From Paenibacillus terrigena DSM 21567 (lineage in GTDB: Bacteria > Bacillota > Bacilli > Paenibacillales > Paenibacillaceae), in contig NZ_KB895419.1 of NCBI RefSeq assembly GCF_000374845.1, positions 124,001 through 188,000 on the forward strand: a stretch of DNA of 64,000 bases. The letters run 5' to 3'. Shown here in pieces: positions 54,598-62,769 of the stretch. The notes below the pieces were generated by a model. It had not been told where the DNA came from and did not search any database. It saw only the letters and a list, made by a program, of their open reading frames with translations. Position 1 is the first letter of the stretch, and each line of letters opens with the position of its first letter. A program made the translations under genes and the position numbers.

Positions 54598-56258
54598 GCT
54601 TCACCTTTCCGCTTGCAGAGAGAGAGGCTTTATCTAATATTGATCTCACGATTCAAGGCGGGCAGTTCATCACAATATGCGGCAAATCGGGCTGTGGGAA
54701 AAGCACGCTGCTACGTCAGCTAAAATCCATCCTCACCCCGCATGGTCAGTCTCAAGGCGAAGTGCTTTTCCACGGACAATCGTTACGAGATGTGGATCAG
54801 CGCACACAGGCTGCCGAAATCGGATTTGTACTGCAAGATCCTGATAACCAGATTGTGACGGACAAAGTGTGGCATGAGTTGGCTTTCGGACTCGAGAGCT
54901 TAGGATATGACCAACAGACCATACGATTGCGGGTTGCTGAGATGGCCAGTTTCTTCGGCATCCAGAACTGGTTCCACAAGCCTGTGACAGAGCTGTCGGG
55001 TGGCCAGAAGCAACTGCTGAACTTGGCATCCATTATGGCTATGAACCCATCGGTTCTGATACTCGATGAACCGACATCACAATTGGATCCGATTGCTGCT
55101 GTCGACTTCTTAGAGACGATCAGCAAAATCAATCGAGAGCTGGGAACGACGATTATTATGACAGAGCATCGCCTCGAAGAGGTCTTAACGGTATCCGACC
55201 GTCTTATTGTTCTGGATCAGGGGAAAGTGATTGCAGACGATTCGCCTGCCAAGGCGGGTGAAATACTTCATACCATACAGCATCCCATGTTCGCTTCGAT
55301 GCCTTCACCGATGCAAATTCATGCGGGCGTCGGGAGCGGTCTGGATTGTCCAATGACCGTGAAGGAAGGGCGACAATGGCTTAATGTTTACCTTGAAGAT
55401 AAAGCCGCAGCGCAAACCAAGGTGACAACGCAAAGCCTTACGACACCTTCCTCATCTGTGGCCATTCAATTCAAAGACGTCTGGTTCAAGCATGAACGGG
55501 GCGGCCCGGATATTATTAAAGATCTTTCTTTTGAGGTGAGCGAAGGCGCGTTCTACTGTATTGTTGGAGGAAACGGCACAGGGAAGACCACAACACTATC
55601 TCTTATTAGTGGCATCCTACAGCCATATCGTGGAAAAATAATGATTCATGGACAGAAGCATACGAAATGGAATAGCAAACATATCACGGCTCATCAGCTA
55701 GGGGTTCTCCCGCAGAATCCCGCATCGTTATTCGTGAAGAAGACTGTCGAGCTGGATTTATATGAAATGCTCTCGGATCATCCCTTATCCAAGGAAGAGA
55801 AACAGCAAAAAGTGGATTCCGTTGTGAAGCTTACTGAGCTGGAACACTTGCTAGCCATGCATCCATATGATCTTAGCGGGGGAGAACAACAGCGGGCTGC
55901 GCTTGCTAAGGTACTGCTGTTAGAGCCCAAAATTCTATTGCTCGACGAACCAACGAAAGGGCTTGATGGTTTTTTCAAACAAAAGCTAGGCCTATTCCTG
56001 CGCAAACTCCATCACCAAGGCGTGACCATCGTGATGGTATCCCATGATGTGGAGTTCTGCGCGAAGTATGGCGGGGAATGTGCAATGTTTTTCGATGGAA
56101 GCGTCATCGCTTCTCATCCAGCAGAGCAATTCTTCGCAGGCAACAGCTTCTATACGACGGCAGCGAATCGAATGGCTCGCCATATCTGGCGAGACGCAGT
56201 AACGATAGAAGGTGTGATCGAACGATGTCAGACCAGCACATCACTAAGCCGCGTTTAA
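54570..56258 (+). CDS. ECF transporter ATPase with two fused nucleotide-binding domains
   Basis: A 562-residue protein starting MEIYRIKNLSFTFP at ATG 54570 behind GTGGAGG. It carries two complete ABC domains. The first has CGKSGCGKST, LSGGQKQLL and VLILDEPTSQLD. The second (from about residue 305) has VGGNGTGKTT, LSGGEQQRAAL and ILLLDEPTKGLD. This is a fused EcfA-EcfA' pair. All ATPase motifs are intact. It overlaps the S-component gene by 34 bases. Confidence 0.92.
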   Translation: MEIYRIKNLSFTFPLAEREALSNIDLTIQGGQFITICGKSGCGKSTLLRQLKSILTPHGQSQGEVLFHGQSLRDVDQRTQAAEIGFVLQDPDNQIVTDKVWHELAFGLESLGYDQQTIRLRVAEMASFFGIQNWFHKPVTELSGGQKQLLNLASIMAMNPSVLILDEPTSQLDPIAAVDFLETISKINRELGTTIIMTEHRLEEVLTVSDRLIVLDQGKVIADDSPAKAGEILHTIQHPMFASMPSPMQIHAGVGSGLDCPMTVKEGRQWLNVYLEDKAAAQTKVTTQSLTTPSSSVAIQFKDVWFKHERGGPDIIKDLSFEVSEGAFYCIVGGNGTGKTTTLSLISGILQPYRGKIMIHGQKHTKWNSKHITAHQLGVLPQNPASLFVKKTVELDLYEMLSDHPLSKEEKQQKVDSVVKLTELEHLLAMHPYDLSGGEQQRAALAKVLLLEPKILLLDEPTKGLDGFFKQKLGLFLRKLHHQGVTIVMVSHDVEFCAKYGGECAMFFDGSVIASHPAEQFFAGNSFYTTAANRMARHIWRDAVTIEGVIERCQTSTSLSRV

Positions 56259-56953
56259 GTCGACGTACTTTATTTGCATCTTTGTTAATCCTTGTCGTAA
56301 TACCGATCACGATGTGCATTGGGATATTCGTACTTCAAGATCGGAAATATTATTTCATAAGTTTATTGATTCTTCTCTATACCATGATTCCATTTGCGAT
56401 GGTATTCGAGAAACGCAAACCACAAGCTCGGGAGCTCATCGTGATTGCCGTTCTAGCGGCGATTGCAGTAGCTGGTCGAGGCGCTTTCTTCATGCTCCCG
56501 CAGTTCAAGCCTGTCGTAGCGATAGTCATCATTGCAGGTGTATGCTTCGGGGCGGAGTCGGGTTTTCTCGTGGGAGCGATGGCAGGTTTCGTATCGAATT
56601 TCTTCTTCGGTCAAGGGCCGTGGACACCGTGGCAAATGTTCTGTTTTGGCATTATCGGCTTTATCGCCGGCATTTTGTTCCAAAAAGGATGGCTTAAGAA
56701 GTCAAAGCTTTCTCTATGTATTTATGGCGGAGTGTCAACTTTACTCATTTACGGCGGTATAATCAATATCGGATCGCTGATGATGTTCACCCCACATATT
56801 ACATGGGAAGGGTTGCTCGCCGTTTATGCGTCAGGCTTTTGGTTCGATATGGTTCACGCGATTGCCACTGTCATCTTCCTCTTACTCCTATCGAGACCTA
56901 TGATTGAGAAATTGGAGCGCATTAAGGCAAAGTATGGGCTTATCGATCCGTAG
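56225..56953 (+). CDS. ECF transporter substrate-binding (S) component, probably for cobalamin
   Basis: A 242-residue membrane protein starting at ATG 56225 (MSDQHITKPRLSRR). It has about six hydrophobic segments. The family-typical stretch RELIVIAVLAAIAVAGRGAFFMLPQFKPV is followed by GAESGFLVGAMAGFVSNFFFGQGPWTPWQM, the usual S-component pattern. Cobalamin (or a corrinoid precursor) is inferred as substrate from the riboswitch and DUF4430 partners, as for CbrT-like S components; the sequence alone does not prove it. It is the last gene of the operon; no obvious terminator follows within 100 bases. Confidence 0.82.
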   Translation: MSDQHITKPRLSRRTLFASLLILVVIPITMCIGIFVLQDRKYYFISLLILLYTMIPFAMVFEKRKPQARELIVIAVLAAIAVAGRGAFFMLPQFKPVVAIVIIAGVCFGAESGFLVGAMAGFVSNFFFGQGPWTPWQMFCFGIIGFIAGILFQKGWLKKSKLSLCIYGGVSTLLIYGGIINIGSLMMFTPHITWEGLLAVYASGFWFDMVHAIATVIFLLLLSRPMIEKLERIKAKYGLIDP

Positions 56954-57091
56954 GCTGCTTTTTGGCGGACTGCTCTTTTATGGCTTCGTAAGGCAATAGC
57001 GTTGTAGAGTTAGTTATAACGATTCTTGACATAGAATGAGTCCCAGCGAGTTTGGTACAATGTGTACTTAGATGGATGGAAAGGGGATAGA

Positions 57092-57130
57092 ATGGATGCC
57101 ACCTTGCAAATGATTCGTACTGAAAAATGA
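57092..57130 (+). CDS. Possible 12-residue leader peptide upstream of a GNAT gene
   Basis: ATG to TGA, MDATLQMIRTEK, with a good AAAGGGG site eight bases before. It ends 23 bases before the GTG start of the acetyltransferase gene. Leader peptides of this size precede some antibiotic-modifying enzymes. There is no clear alternative hairpin, so this is tentative. Confidence 0.35.
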   Translation: MDATLQMIRTEK

Positions 57131-57153
57131 AGATGAATTCAAGGAGGGTATCC

Positions 57154-57732
57154 GTGAGTCTTTTACCTAACCATAGTCATGACGTTTTCACGATTGAATG
57201 TGAAGATGTTATTTTACGCGAATATCGGATCGAGGATTTAGACGCGCTACACAACCTAACCTGGCAACCCCACTTCCATGCGTTTTTGCTCGATTGGAAT
57301 GTATCCAGGGAGCAACGGGAAGAGTGGATCGTCCATTATGAAATACCTCAGAACGAACAGTTTCTCAACGCTGTGTCTAAAGACAGGGAAATCGAGGAAC
57401 TTCGGTTGCGACTCGGTATTATCTCTAAAGCAACAGGTGAGTTTATCGGTGTATGTGGCACAGGGATATTAGATCGCGTATCACCGCCGAGCCGAGAGAT
57501 TTATTATGGCATTTCCAGCACTCATCAGAATAAAGGTTACACGACCCAAGCAGCAAGGGGACTCATTACTTATTTGTTCGAGAACACTAACACCTCTGAG
57601 CTTATTGCAATTGCACAAACCCGAAACGTGCCTTCCAATAAAATAATACAAAAATGTGGGTTTGCATTTCAACACGATCTAACGATTGAAGATCGGGAAT
57701 ATCATTTTTACAAACTGAGAAAGAACTTGTAG
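57154..57732 (+). CDS. GNAT-family N-acetyltransferase
   Basis: About 192 residues, start GTG 57154 behind a strong AAGGAGGG; the ATG at 57127 lacks a site and would overlap a small upstream ORF. The acetyl-CoA motif A is visible as YYGISSTHQNKGYTTQAARGLITYLFEN, followed by IAIAQTRNVPSNKIIQKCGFAFQHD. The pattern resembles RimJ/RimL and similar amine acetyltransferases; the acceptor substrate is unknown. A hairpin terminator follows at about 57754. Confidence 0.85.
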   Translation: MSLLPNHSHDVFTIECEDVILREYRIEDLDALHNLTWQPHFHAFLLDWNVSREQREEWIVHYEIPQNEQFLNAVSKDREIEELRLRLGIISKATGEFIGVCGTGILDRVSPPSREIYYGISSTHQNKGYTTQAARGLITYLFENTNTSELIAIAQTRNVPSNKIIQKCGFAFQHDLTIEDREYHFYKLRKNL

Positions 57733-57753
57733 AAGTCGAAAATGAATCTAAGG

Positions 57754-57788
57754 GAGCTTGCCAGTATAAATTTGGCGGCTCTTTTTTG
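57754..57788 (+). terminator. Terminator after the GNAT gene
   Basis: GAGC-TT-GCCA pairs with TGGC-G-GCTC and is followed by six Ts. Confidence 0.65.
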
Positions 57789-57877
57789 CTGTAACCGCCG
57801 GAATACATGGTTCATGCAACTTTTCCCAATCACATGCGTCTGAATAAGATGTGAGAAAATAGCGATTCCTAGGAGAC

Positions 57878-58170
57878 GTGATGATACTGAAAACATGGAT
57901 TAATTCGATGATAGGTTCAGCGGTGCTTGGAGGGATCCTCTTGGCAAGTACTTCTGCCTATGCAGCTCCAGCATCACCTCCGAACGTTTTCGTAAACGGG
58001 CAATATGAGTCTAATGCGATATCGGTAGAAGGACGTACCTTGGTCAAATTGAGGGCGTTATGAAACATCACGATGCGCGACTTGGGATCATAAGCAAATA
58101 CAAGCCAAGAGGGGTCCACGGTGAAAGTCGTTCCCATAGATGGAGAGAAACGTACGGATGCTAGGTCATA
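57878..58170 (+). pseudogene. Remnant of a secreted copper-amine-oxidase-N-type domain gene
   Basis: An ORF of 61 codons (57878-58063) encodes a signal peptide (TSAYAAP) and the start of a domain, FVNGQYESNAISVEGRTLVKLRAL. This is recognisably the opening of a stalk-type domain whose members normally continue RTLVPLRAL-x-E-x-LG. A stop then interrupts. A later frame reads WDHKQIQA, close to the family's usual next motif, and a third piece reads TVKVVPIDGE. The open frame is broken at least twice. It could instead be a small secreted peptide, but a decayed gene is simpler. Confidence 0.55.
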
Positions 58171-58270
58171 GTTGAATCGTTAAATCTATGAGCATAGGGG
58201 CAGCCCATCGCGGCTGTTCTTATTCATGTTGTCATGTGCAGCATGGAATCAATTAGGAGGGAATGCAGAA

Positions 58271-59332
58271 ATGACTGAAGAAGTGAACACAACAGGCTGG
58301 GATGCCATAGACCTGGAAGTGACGAAGATATACGGAGAACAGGAGCCGAAACATTATGGGACACTTATTCCATACGCATTGGGAGGTAATGACCCTTTAG
58401 ATGGAATCAGTGCTTACAAATCAGACGAGCCTGTGCCGCATTGGCATTTTGTAACGTATGGATTTTCTGAGCTCTACGACAAAGAATTCGAGGATTCCGA
58501 TGTGAGCGGTTATGGATTTGAATTGACGTTTCGGTTAGCACGTGCAATGGATGAAGAAGAACCTCCGGCCTGGGCACTCAACTTGCTGCAAAATATGGGG
58601 AGATATGTGTTTAGCAGCGGCAATATTTTTCGCGCAGGTGATTATTTGGATGCGAATGGTCCGATTTGTCTCAATTCAGATACCAAGCTTAAGGCATTGT
58701 CCTTTATTGAGGATCCGGAGCTATCAGCAATCGATACGCCCAACGGTAGGGTTGAATTTTTGCAGATGGTAGGTATTACAGTGGACGAGCTCGAAGCGAT
58801 GCAGACATGGAATACGCTTGGTGTGCTATCTGCTTGCCAAGCCTATATGCCTCAATACATAACAGACTTATCGCGAGATTCGCTACTCCAAGTTGAATCA
58901 ATTGCCGAAACCGTTCACCAAGGGATGGAAGAAGAGGGATCTAACACCGGTTATCTATTCGTCGGTCAGCTGGGCTGGGAGATAGGGAAGAAAGGCTGGT
59001 TGAAAAAGACGCCGGACATTCTTAAATTAGGTGCCAAGCAAGCTGGAATCATTGGAACGTTGCTTCAGGGGCGTATTCTGAAGGGGAAAAATCTCACGTT
59101 GGTCGGTTCAGATGTTCGAGTGATGTTTGAACCGGGTGACCATCCATCCTGCGTTGTTGAAGACGGTGAAGTTCGAATCATCCTTGATGGCAAGACCGTG
59201 TCAGAGCTTCGTCAGCGACTGCAGCCGCAGGAGAGTAAGTTCGATTTTCCTTCTTTGGAAGGAATGGTCGTTCAAATCGACAAAACCGAGATCAAGGACA
59301 ACGATGGCAATGTCGTTGAAATCATCGGTTAA
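58271..59332 (+). CDS. Suppressor-of-fused (SUFU) domain protein
   Basis: A 353-residue protein starting MTEEVNTTG at ATG 58271 (AGGAGG ten bases upstream); an in-frame ATG at 58226 has no site. The SUFU core is clear: PKHYGTLIPYALGGNDPLDGISAYKSDEPVPHWHFVTYGFSELY and SGYGFELTFRLAR. The C-terminal region is less conserved. In bacteria such domains often act as immunity or antitoxin proteins against secreted or polymorphic toxins. No toxin gene is visible next to it, so it may be an orphan. It is followed by a strong terminator. Confidence 0.88.
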   Translation: MTEEVNTTGWDAIDLEVTKIYGEQEPKHYGTLIPYALGGNDPLDGISAYKSDEPVPHWHFVTYGFSELYDKEFEDSDVSGYGFELTFRLARAMDEEEPPAWALNLLQNMGRYVFSSGNIFRAGDYLDANGPICLNSDTKLKALSFIEDPELSAIDTPNGRVEFLQMVGITVDELEAMQTWNTLGVLSACQAYMPQYITDLSRDSLLQVESIAETVHQGMEEEGSNTGYLFVGQLGWEIGKKGWLKKTPDILKLGAKQAGIIGTLLQGRILKGKNLTLVGSDVRVMFEPGDHPSCVVEDGEVRIILDGKTVSELRQRLQPQESKFDFPSLEGMVVQIDKTEIKDNDGNVVEIIG

Positions 59333-59370
59333 CGGAAGATATCATGAGAATAAATCGATAGATCATCAAG

Positions 59371-59416
59371 AGAGGTATCAAATCACCATACAAGGTGAGA
59401 GTGATACCTCTTTCCT
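59371..59416 (+). terminator. Terminator after the SUFU gene
   Basis: AGAGGTATCA and TGATACCTCT form a ten-base-pair stem with inner TCACC/GGTGA pairs, followed by a T-rich tail. Confidence 0.88.
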
Positions 59417-59441
59417 TTATACAAAATGATTGTTTCTTTTG

Positions 59442-59454
59442 CTATACTGTATAG
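59442..59454. promoter_or_regulatory. Palindrome in the marR promoter region, candidate operator
   Basis: CTATACTGTATAG is nearly perfect (CTATAC/GTATAG around one base) 29 bases upstream of the MarR start. TATACTGTTTAG, a close variant, recurs upstream of the next gene. Confidence 0.5.
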
Positions 59455-59482
59455 AACCTTAACAAATCCAAGGGGGATCAGA

Positions 59483-59893
59483 ATGGAAGATTTACAACTC
59501 GTGACAACAAAGTTCAGAGAAATTAAAAATGAATTGTCTAATTATTTTACGCAGGTACTGCCTCAATATGAAGTTACGCCCATTATGATGTATACAATAC
59601 AATTTTTACGTAAAAATCCGGATTCGATTGCTGTCGATATCGCTAACGAATTTGGTCTGACACGTGGGGCCGTAACACAATTGCTCGATAAGCTAGAGCA
59701 GGATGATCTCGTACAACGCAAACCTCATCCCGTAAGCCGCAGAAGCCTGCTCATCCAAGTGACTGACAAAGGTACACGTCTTAGTGACTCGATTTTGAAT
59801 GAATATAACAATAAGATTGAGCGTCTACTTGTGAACTACACGGCAGAAGAGTTGAGATCACTTCGCCTGCTGTTAGACAAGTTACCCATCTAA
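59483..59893 (+). CDS. MarR-family transcriptional regulator
   Basis: A 136-residue winged-helix regulator starting MEDLQLVTTKF at ATG 59483 behind AAGGGGGA. Recognition region: SIAVDIANEFGLTRGAVTQLLDKLEQDDLVQRKPHPVSRRSLLIQVTDKG. It probably represses itself and the following short-chain dehydrogenase, because related palindromes lie at both promoters. The ligand is unknown. Confidence 0.88.
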   Translation: MEDLQLVTTKFREIKNELSNYFTQVLPQYEVTPIMMYTIQFLRKNPDSIAVDIANEFGLTRGAVTQLLDKLEQDDLVQRKPHPVSRRSLLIQVTDKGTRLSDSILNEYNNKIERLLVNYTAEELRSLRLLLDKLPI

Positions 59894-59908
59894 GCAAAGA
59901 AAACGACC

Positions 59909-59941
59909 TTGACATTTTTGTTCAGTTCATATACTGTTTAG
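59909..59941 (+). promoter_or_regulatory. Promoter of the SDR gene with overlapping operator-like element
   Basis: TTGACA (59909-59914) and TACTGT (59932-59937) are 17 bases apart. The -10 is embedded in TATACTGTTTAG (59930-59941), a variant of the palindrome at the marR promoter, and ACTATAC follows. Binding there would block transcription. Confidence 0.6.
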
Positions 59942-59980
59942 TTACTATACAATATAAAATTTGAACAAAGAGGTGTTTTT

Positions 59981-60823
59981 ATGAATAAAATTATTTGTAT
60001 TACGGGTGCTTCATCAGGTGTAGGCTTAGCAACAGCCCTTACTTTCGCAAGGAACGGATGGACCGTATATGCTGGAACTCGGAACTTAGAGCGTGATCAA
60101 GCCCAGTTCGCCACGGAAGAAAACCTCCGTTTTCTGGAAATTGATGTGGTCAATCCTGATTCGATAGAACGTGCCATGCATGTTATAGCAGAAGAGCAGG
60201 GACGAATTGATCTGTTGTTCTGTAACGCGGGATTTGGGTTTATTCGTACGCTCGGTCAAGCTTCGTTCGAGCAAATTCAAAGCGTCTTCGATACGAATGT
60301 ATATGGCGTTATGCACACGATTCGCGCTGCACTTCCATTGCTAATCAAAGCTGAATCAGGACATATCATCGCGACCTCAAGCGTTGGTGGCTTGGTGGGT
60401 CAACCGCTGAACGAGATATATTGTGCAAGCAAATTTGCCGTAGAAGGATTATTGGAAAGTCTCGCGACGTACTATAAACCTCTGTTCAACATTGATGTTA
60501 CGCTGATTGAACCTGGCGCGATTGAGACCCAATTTGTGAAAACCGCGCTGGACCAAGTTGCTGCGACGGGCGGTGTGCTCGATGATGAATATAAGCCGAT
60601 TGTCGAGACGTATATCGATATGTTCACAAAACGAAATGCCGTATCACAGACGCCAGAGTCGATAGCCGATCTCATGCTGGAACTTACTCAAATGGAAACA
60701 AAACCGCTCCGAATCCGGACATCAGAAGCAGCAGAACGGTTTGTTAATCATAAAGTTCAAGAGGATCCGACAGGCCTTAAGGGGATTGCTCAAACGCGTA
60801 AAATTCAGCTTGGGTTGGAGTAG
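59981..60823 (+). CDS. Short-chain dehydrogenase/reductase
   Basis: A 280-residue classical SDR. Cofactor motif ITGASSGVGLATA at the N terminus, NAG in FCNAGFG, the catalytic Ser in TSSVGG, and YCASKFA with the catalytic Tyr and Lys. It oxidises or reduces a carbonyl/alcohol using NAD(P)H; the substrate is unknown. It lies 88 bases after the MarR gene with its own promoter and is likely its target. Confidence 0.92.
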   Translation: MNKIICITGASSGVGLATALTFARNGWTVYAGTRNLERDQAQFATEENLRFLEIDVVNPDSIERAMHVIAEEQGRIDLLFCNAGFGFIRTLGQASFEQIQSVFDTNVYGVMHTIRAALPLLIKAESGHIIATSSVGGLVGQPLNEIYCASKFAVEGLLESLATYYKPLFNIDVTLIEPGAIETQFVKTALDQVAATGGVLDDEYKPIVETYIDMFTKRNAVSQTPESIADLMLELTQMETKPLRIRTSEAAERFVNHKVQEDPTGLKGIAQTRKIQLGLE

Positions 60824-60960
60824 AACCAGTATATTAAGACTATCTCTCTGTCATTCGGATTATTCAGTTATTTTCGCTATTTAACAATCCCCAAACAATC
60901 AATCGTTATAATGGTATCTTCTCAGCTATTGTTACAAAAGTTAGGGAGGTATCATCGCAA

Positions 60961-62178
60961 GTGGAAAAAGATAAAAATCCAATGAAGCACGAACTAGGAC
61001 TCAAATTACAGAGATTAGTCGAAGTGTTTCTAGTATCCATGAAGCTCGGACTCACTTCATTCGGAGGACCAATTGCGCATCTAGGTTATTTTCATGATGA
61101 ATACATTCGTCGTCGTAAATGGATGGATGAACGCAGCTATGCGGATCTGGTCGCGCTTTGCCAGTTGTTACCTGGCCCAGCCAGCAGTCAGGTTGGTATG
61201 GGTATCGGGTTGATTCGGGCAGGCCTGCTAGGGGGGATCACAGCCTGGATTGGTTTTACGCTACCATCGGTCCTTGTGTTGATTCTGTTTGCCTTCTTCA
61301 TGCAGGGCTATGATATAGGTGACGCCGGATGGATTCACGGTCTTAAGCTCGTCGCCGTCGCCATTGTCGCACAGGCCATCCTGAGTATGGGTCAGAAGCT
61401 AACGCCAGACCGCAGCCGCGCGACATTGGCAATTATCGCAATGACGATTACACTCTTATGGCCAACAGCATGGAGTCAAGTTCTTATCATTCTCGTGGCG
61501 GGCCTTATCGGGATGTTGTTCTATCGGAAATCAGAACTACCATCTGGCACAAGCCTTACGATTCCGATTCGTCGTAGAACAGCTATCATATGTTTGACAG
61601 TGTTTGTAGGACTACTAGTGATATTGCCTATCCTTCGGCCAACCATAAATGGAACCGGGTTGTCCTTATTTGATAGCTTCTATCGCTCAGGATCGCTTGT
61701 ATTTGGAGGCGGACATGTCGTGCTTCCTATGCTCGAACGCGAAGTCGTCCCGACAGGCTGGGTGACCAAAGCTGACTTCCTAGCCGGATATGGCGCTGCA
61801 CAAGCTGTGCCAGGTCCATTGTTTACCTTCGCTAGTTATTTGGGAGCGATGACGAGTGGGGTGGAGGGAGCGCTCATCGCGACGGTGGCCATTTTTCTCC
61901 CTGCATTCCTATTAATCGTTGGGACATTACCATTCTGGAGTTCCATTTGGAGAAGCCCCAAGCTTCAAGGCGCATTCATTGGCATTAACGCATCCGTTGT
62001 CGGCATTTTACTGGCAGCGTTATATAATCCGCTCTGGATATCGGCAATTCTTACGCCTGTTGATTTTGCTTTTACTTCCATCTTGTTCTTGATGCTCGTC
62101 TTCTGGAAGCTACCACCTTGGAGCGTGGTGATGACTGGAGCGATCGGTGGTACAGTCATTTCACTTCTGCTCATGTGA
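60961..62178 (+). CDS. chrA: Chromate transporter-family protein
   Basis: A 405-residue two-domain CHR protein with about 10-12 membrane helices. Half one carries KLGLTSFGGPIAHLGYFHDEYIRRRKWMDE and LCQLLPGPASSQ; half two repeats the pattern as SLVFGGGHVVLPMLEREVV and AAQAVPGPLFTFASYLGA. Known members export chromate, but many genomic homologues have untested substrates. It uses a GTG start behind AGGGAGGTATC. A TATAAT box lies at 60907-60912. Confidence 0.9.
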   Translation: MEKDKNPMKHELGLKLQRLVEVFLVSMKLGLTSFGGPIAHLGYFHDEYIRRRKWMDERSYADLVALCQLLPGPASSQVGMGIGLIRAGLLGGITAWIGFTLPSVLVLILFAFFMQGYDIGDAGWIHGLKLVAVAIVAQAILSMGQKLTPDRSRATLAIIAMTITLLWPTAWSQVLIILVAGLIGMLFYRKSELPSGTSLTIPIRRRTAIICLTVFVGLLVILPILRPTINGTGLSLFDSFYRSGSLVFGGGHVVLPMLEREVVPTGWVTKADFLAGYGAAQAVPGPLFTFASYLGAMTSGVEGALIATVAIFLPAFLLIVGTLPFWSSIWRSPKLQGAFIGINASVVGILLAALYNPLWISAILTPVDFAFTSILFLMLVFWKLPPWSVVMTGAIGGTVISLLLM

Positions 62179-62265
62179 CATGTTGATCGTACCGGCGGCC
62201 TGGCTCCCGGTGTTAGGAACAATCCTTGACTAATCTTTGCATCAAGGTTATTGTAGATAAATAAA

Positions 62266-62276
62266 GTCTATAATTG
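62266..62276. promoter_or_regulatory. Candidate Rrf2 operator, copy 1
   Basis: GTCTATAATTG is an exact reverse complement of CAATTATAGAC at 62714-62724. The two copies stand in front of the rrf2 gene and the flavoprotein gene. Confidence 0.5.
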
Positions 62277-62290
62277 ATTGAGGTGAGAAG

Positions 62291-62692
62291 ATGAAGTTCT
62301 CCAAAGCGACGAACTATGCCCTTCATACGATGCTTATCTTGGTTGCATTCGCACCGGATAAACCCATCGGCGTACAACAGCTTGCTGAAAGGCAGGGCGT
62401 ATCTTCTACCTATCTGTCGAAAATCTTGACGAAGCTGGTAAAGGCCGGGTTAATTGAATCGGCTTCAGGGGCTAGCGGAGGCTATCGACTGAAAGCAAAG
62501 AAAGAAGATATCTCGTTCTTGGACGTCATTCATGCGATTGAAGGTACGGCATCCTTGTTCCATTGCGGCCTTCATGATGATACGGAATGTGCGATTCAAA
62601 GCGTGATGATATCTGCCGAAGAAGCGATGGAGCAGCAGCTTCGCAGCAAAAAAATCTTCGAGCTTGCCCAAGAAATAACGTTGTCTAAGTAA
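62291..62692 (+). CDS. Rrf2-family transcriptional regulator
   Basis: A 133-residue winged-helix regulator. The opening MKFSKATNYALHTMLILVAF, helix-turn-helix QQLAERQGVSSTYLSKILTKLVKAGLIESASGASGGYRL and DVIHAIEGTASLFHCG are typical. Only two cysteines are present (FHCG and TECAIQ), fewer than the three of iron-sulfur Rrf2 members such as IscR/NsrR. It may be a redox- or ligand-sensing type. The next gene is a thioredoxin-reductase-like flavoprotein, its likely target. Confidence 0.9.
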   Translation: MKFSKATNYALHTMLILVAFAPDKPIGVQQLAERQGVSSTYLSKILTKLVKAGLIESASGASGGYRLKAKKEDISFLDVIHAIEGTASLFHCGLHDDTECAIQSVMISAEEAMEQQLRSKKIFELAQEITLSK

Positions 62693-62713
62693 GGCATCGT
62701 TATTTTTTGGCAT

Positions 62714-62724
62714 CAATTATAGAC
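62714..62724. promoter_or_regulatory. Candidate Rrf2 operator, copy 2
   Basis: CAATTATAGAC lies 46 bases upstream of the flavoprotein start, the inverse of the element before rrf2. Confidence 0.5.
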
Positions 62725-62769
62725 ATAATATATCTTTGATATCTTTTATATTTGGGAGGGATGATTCTT

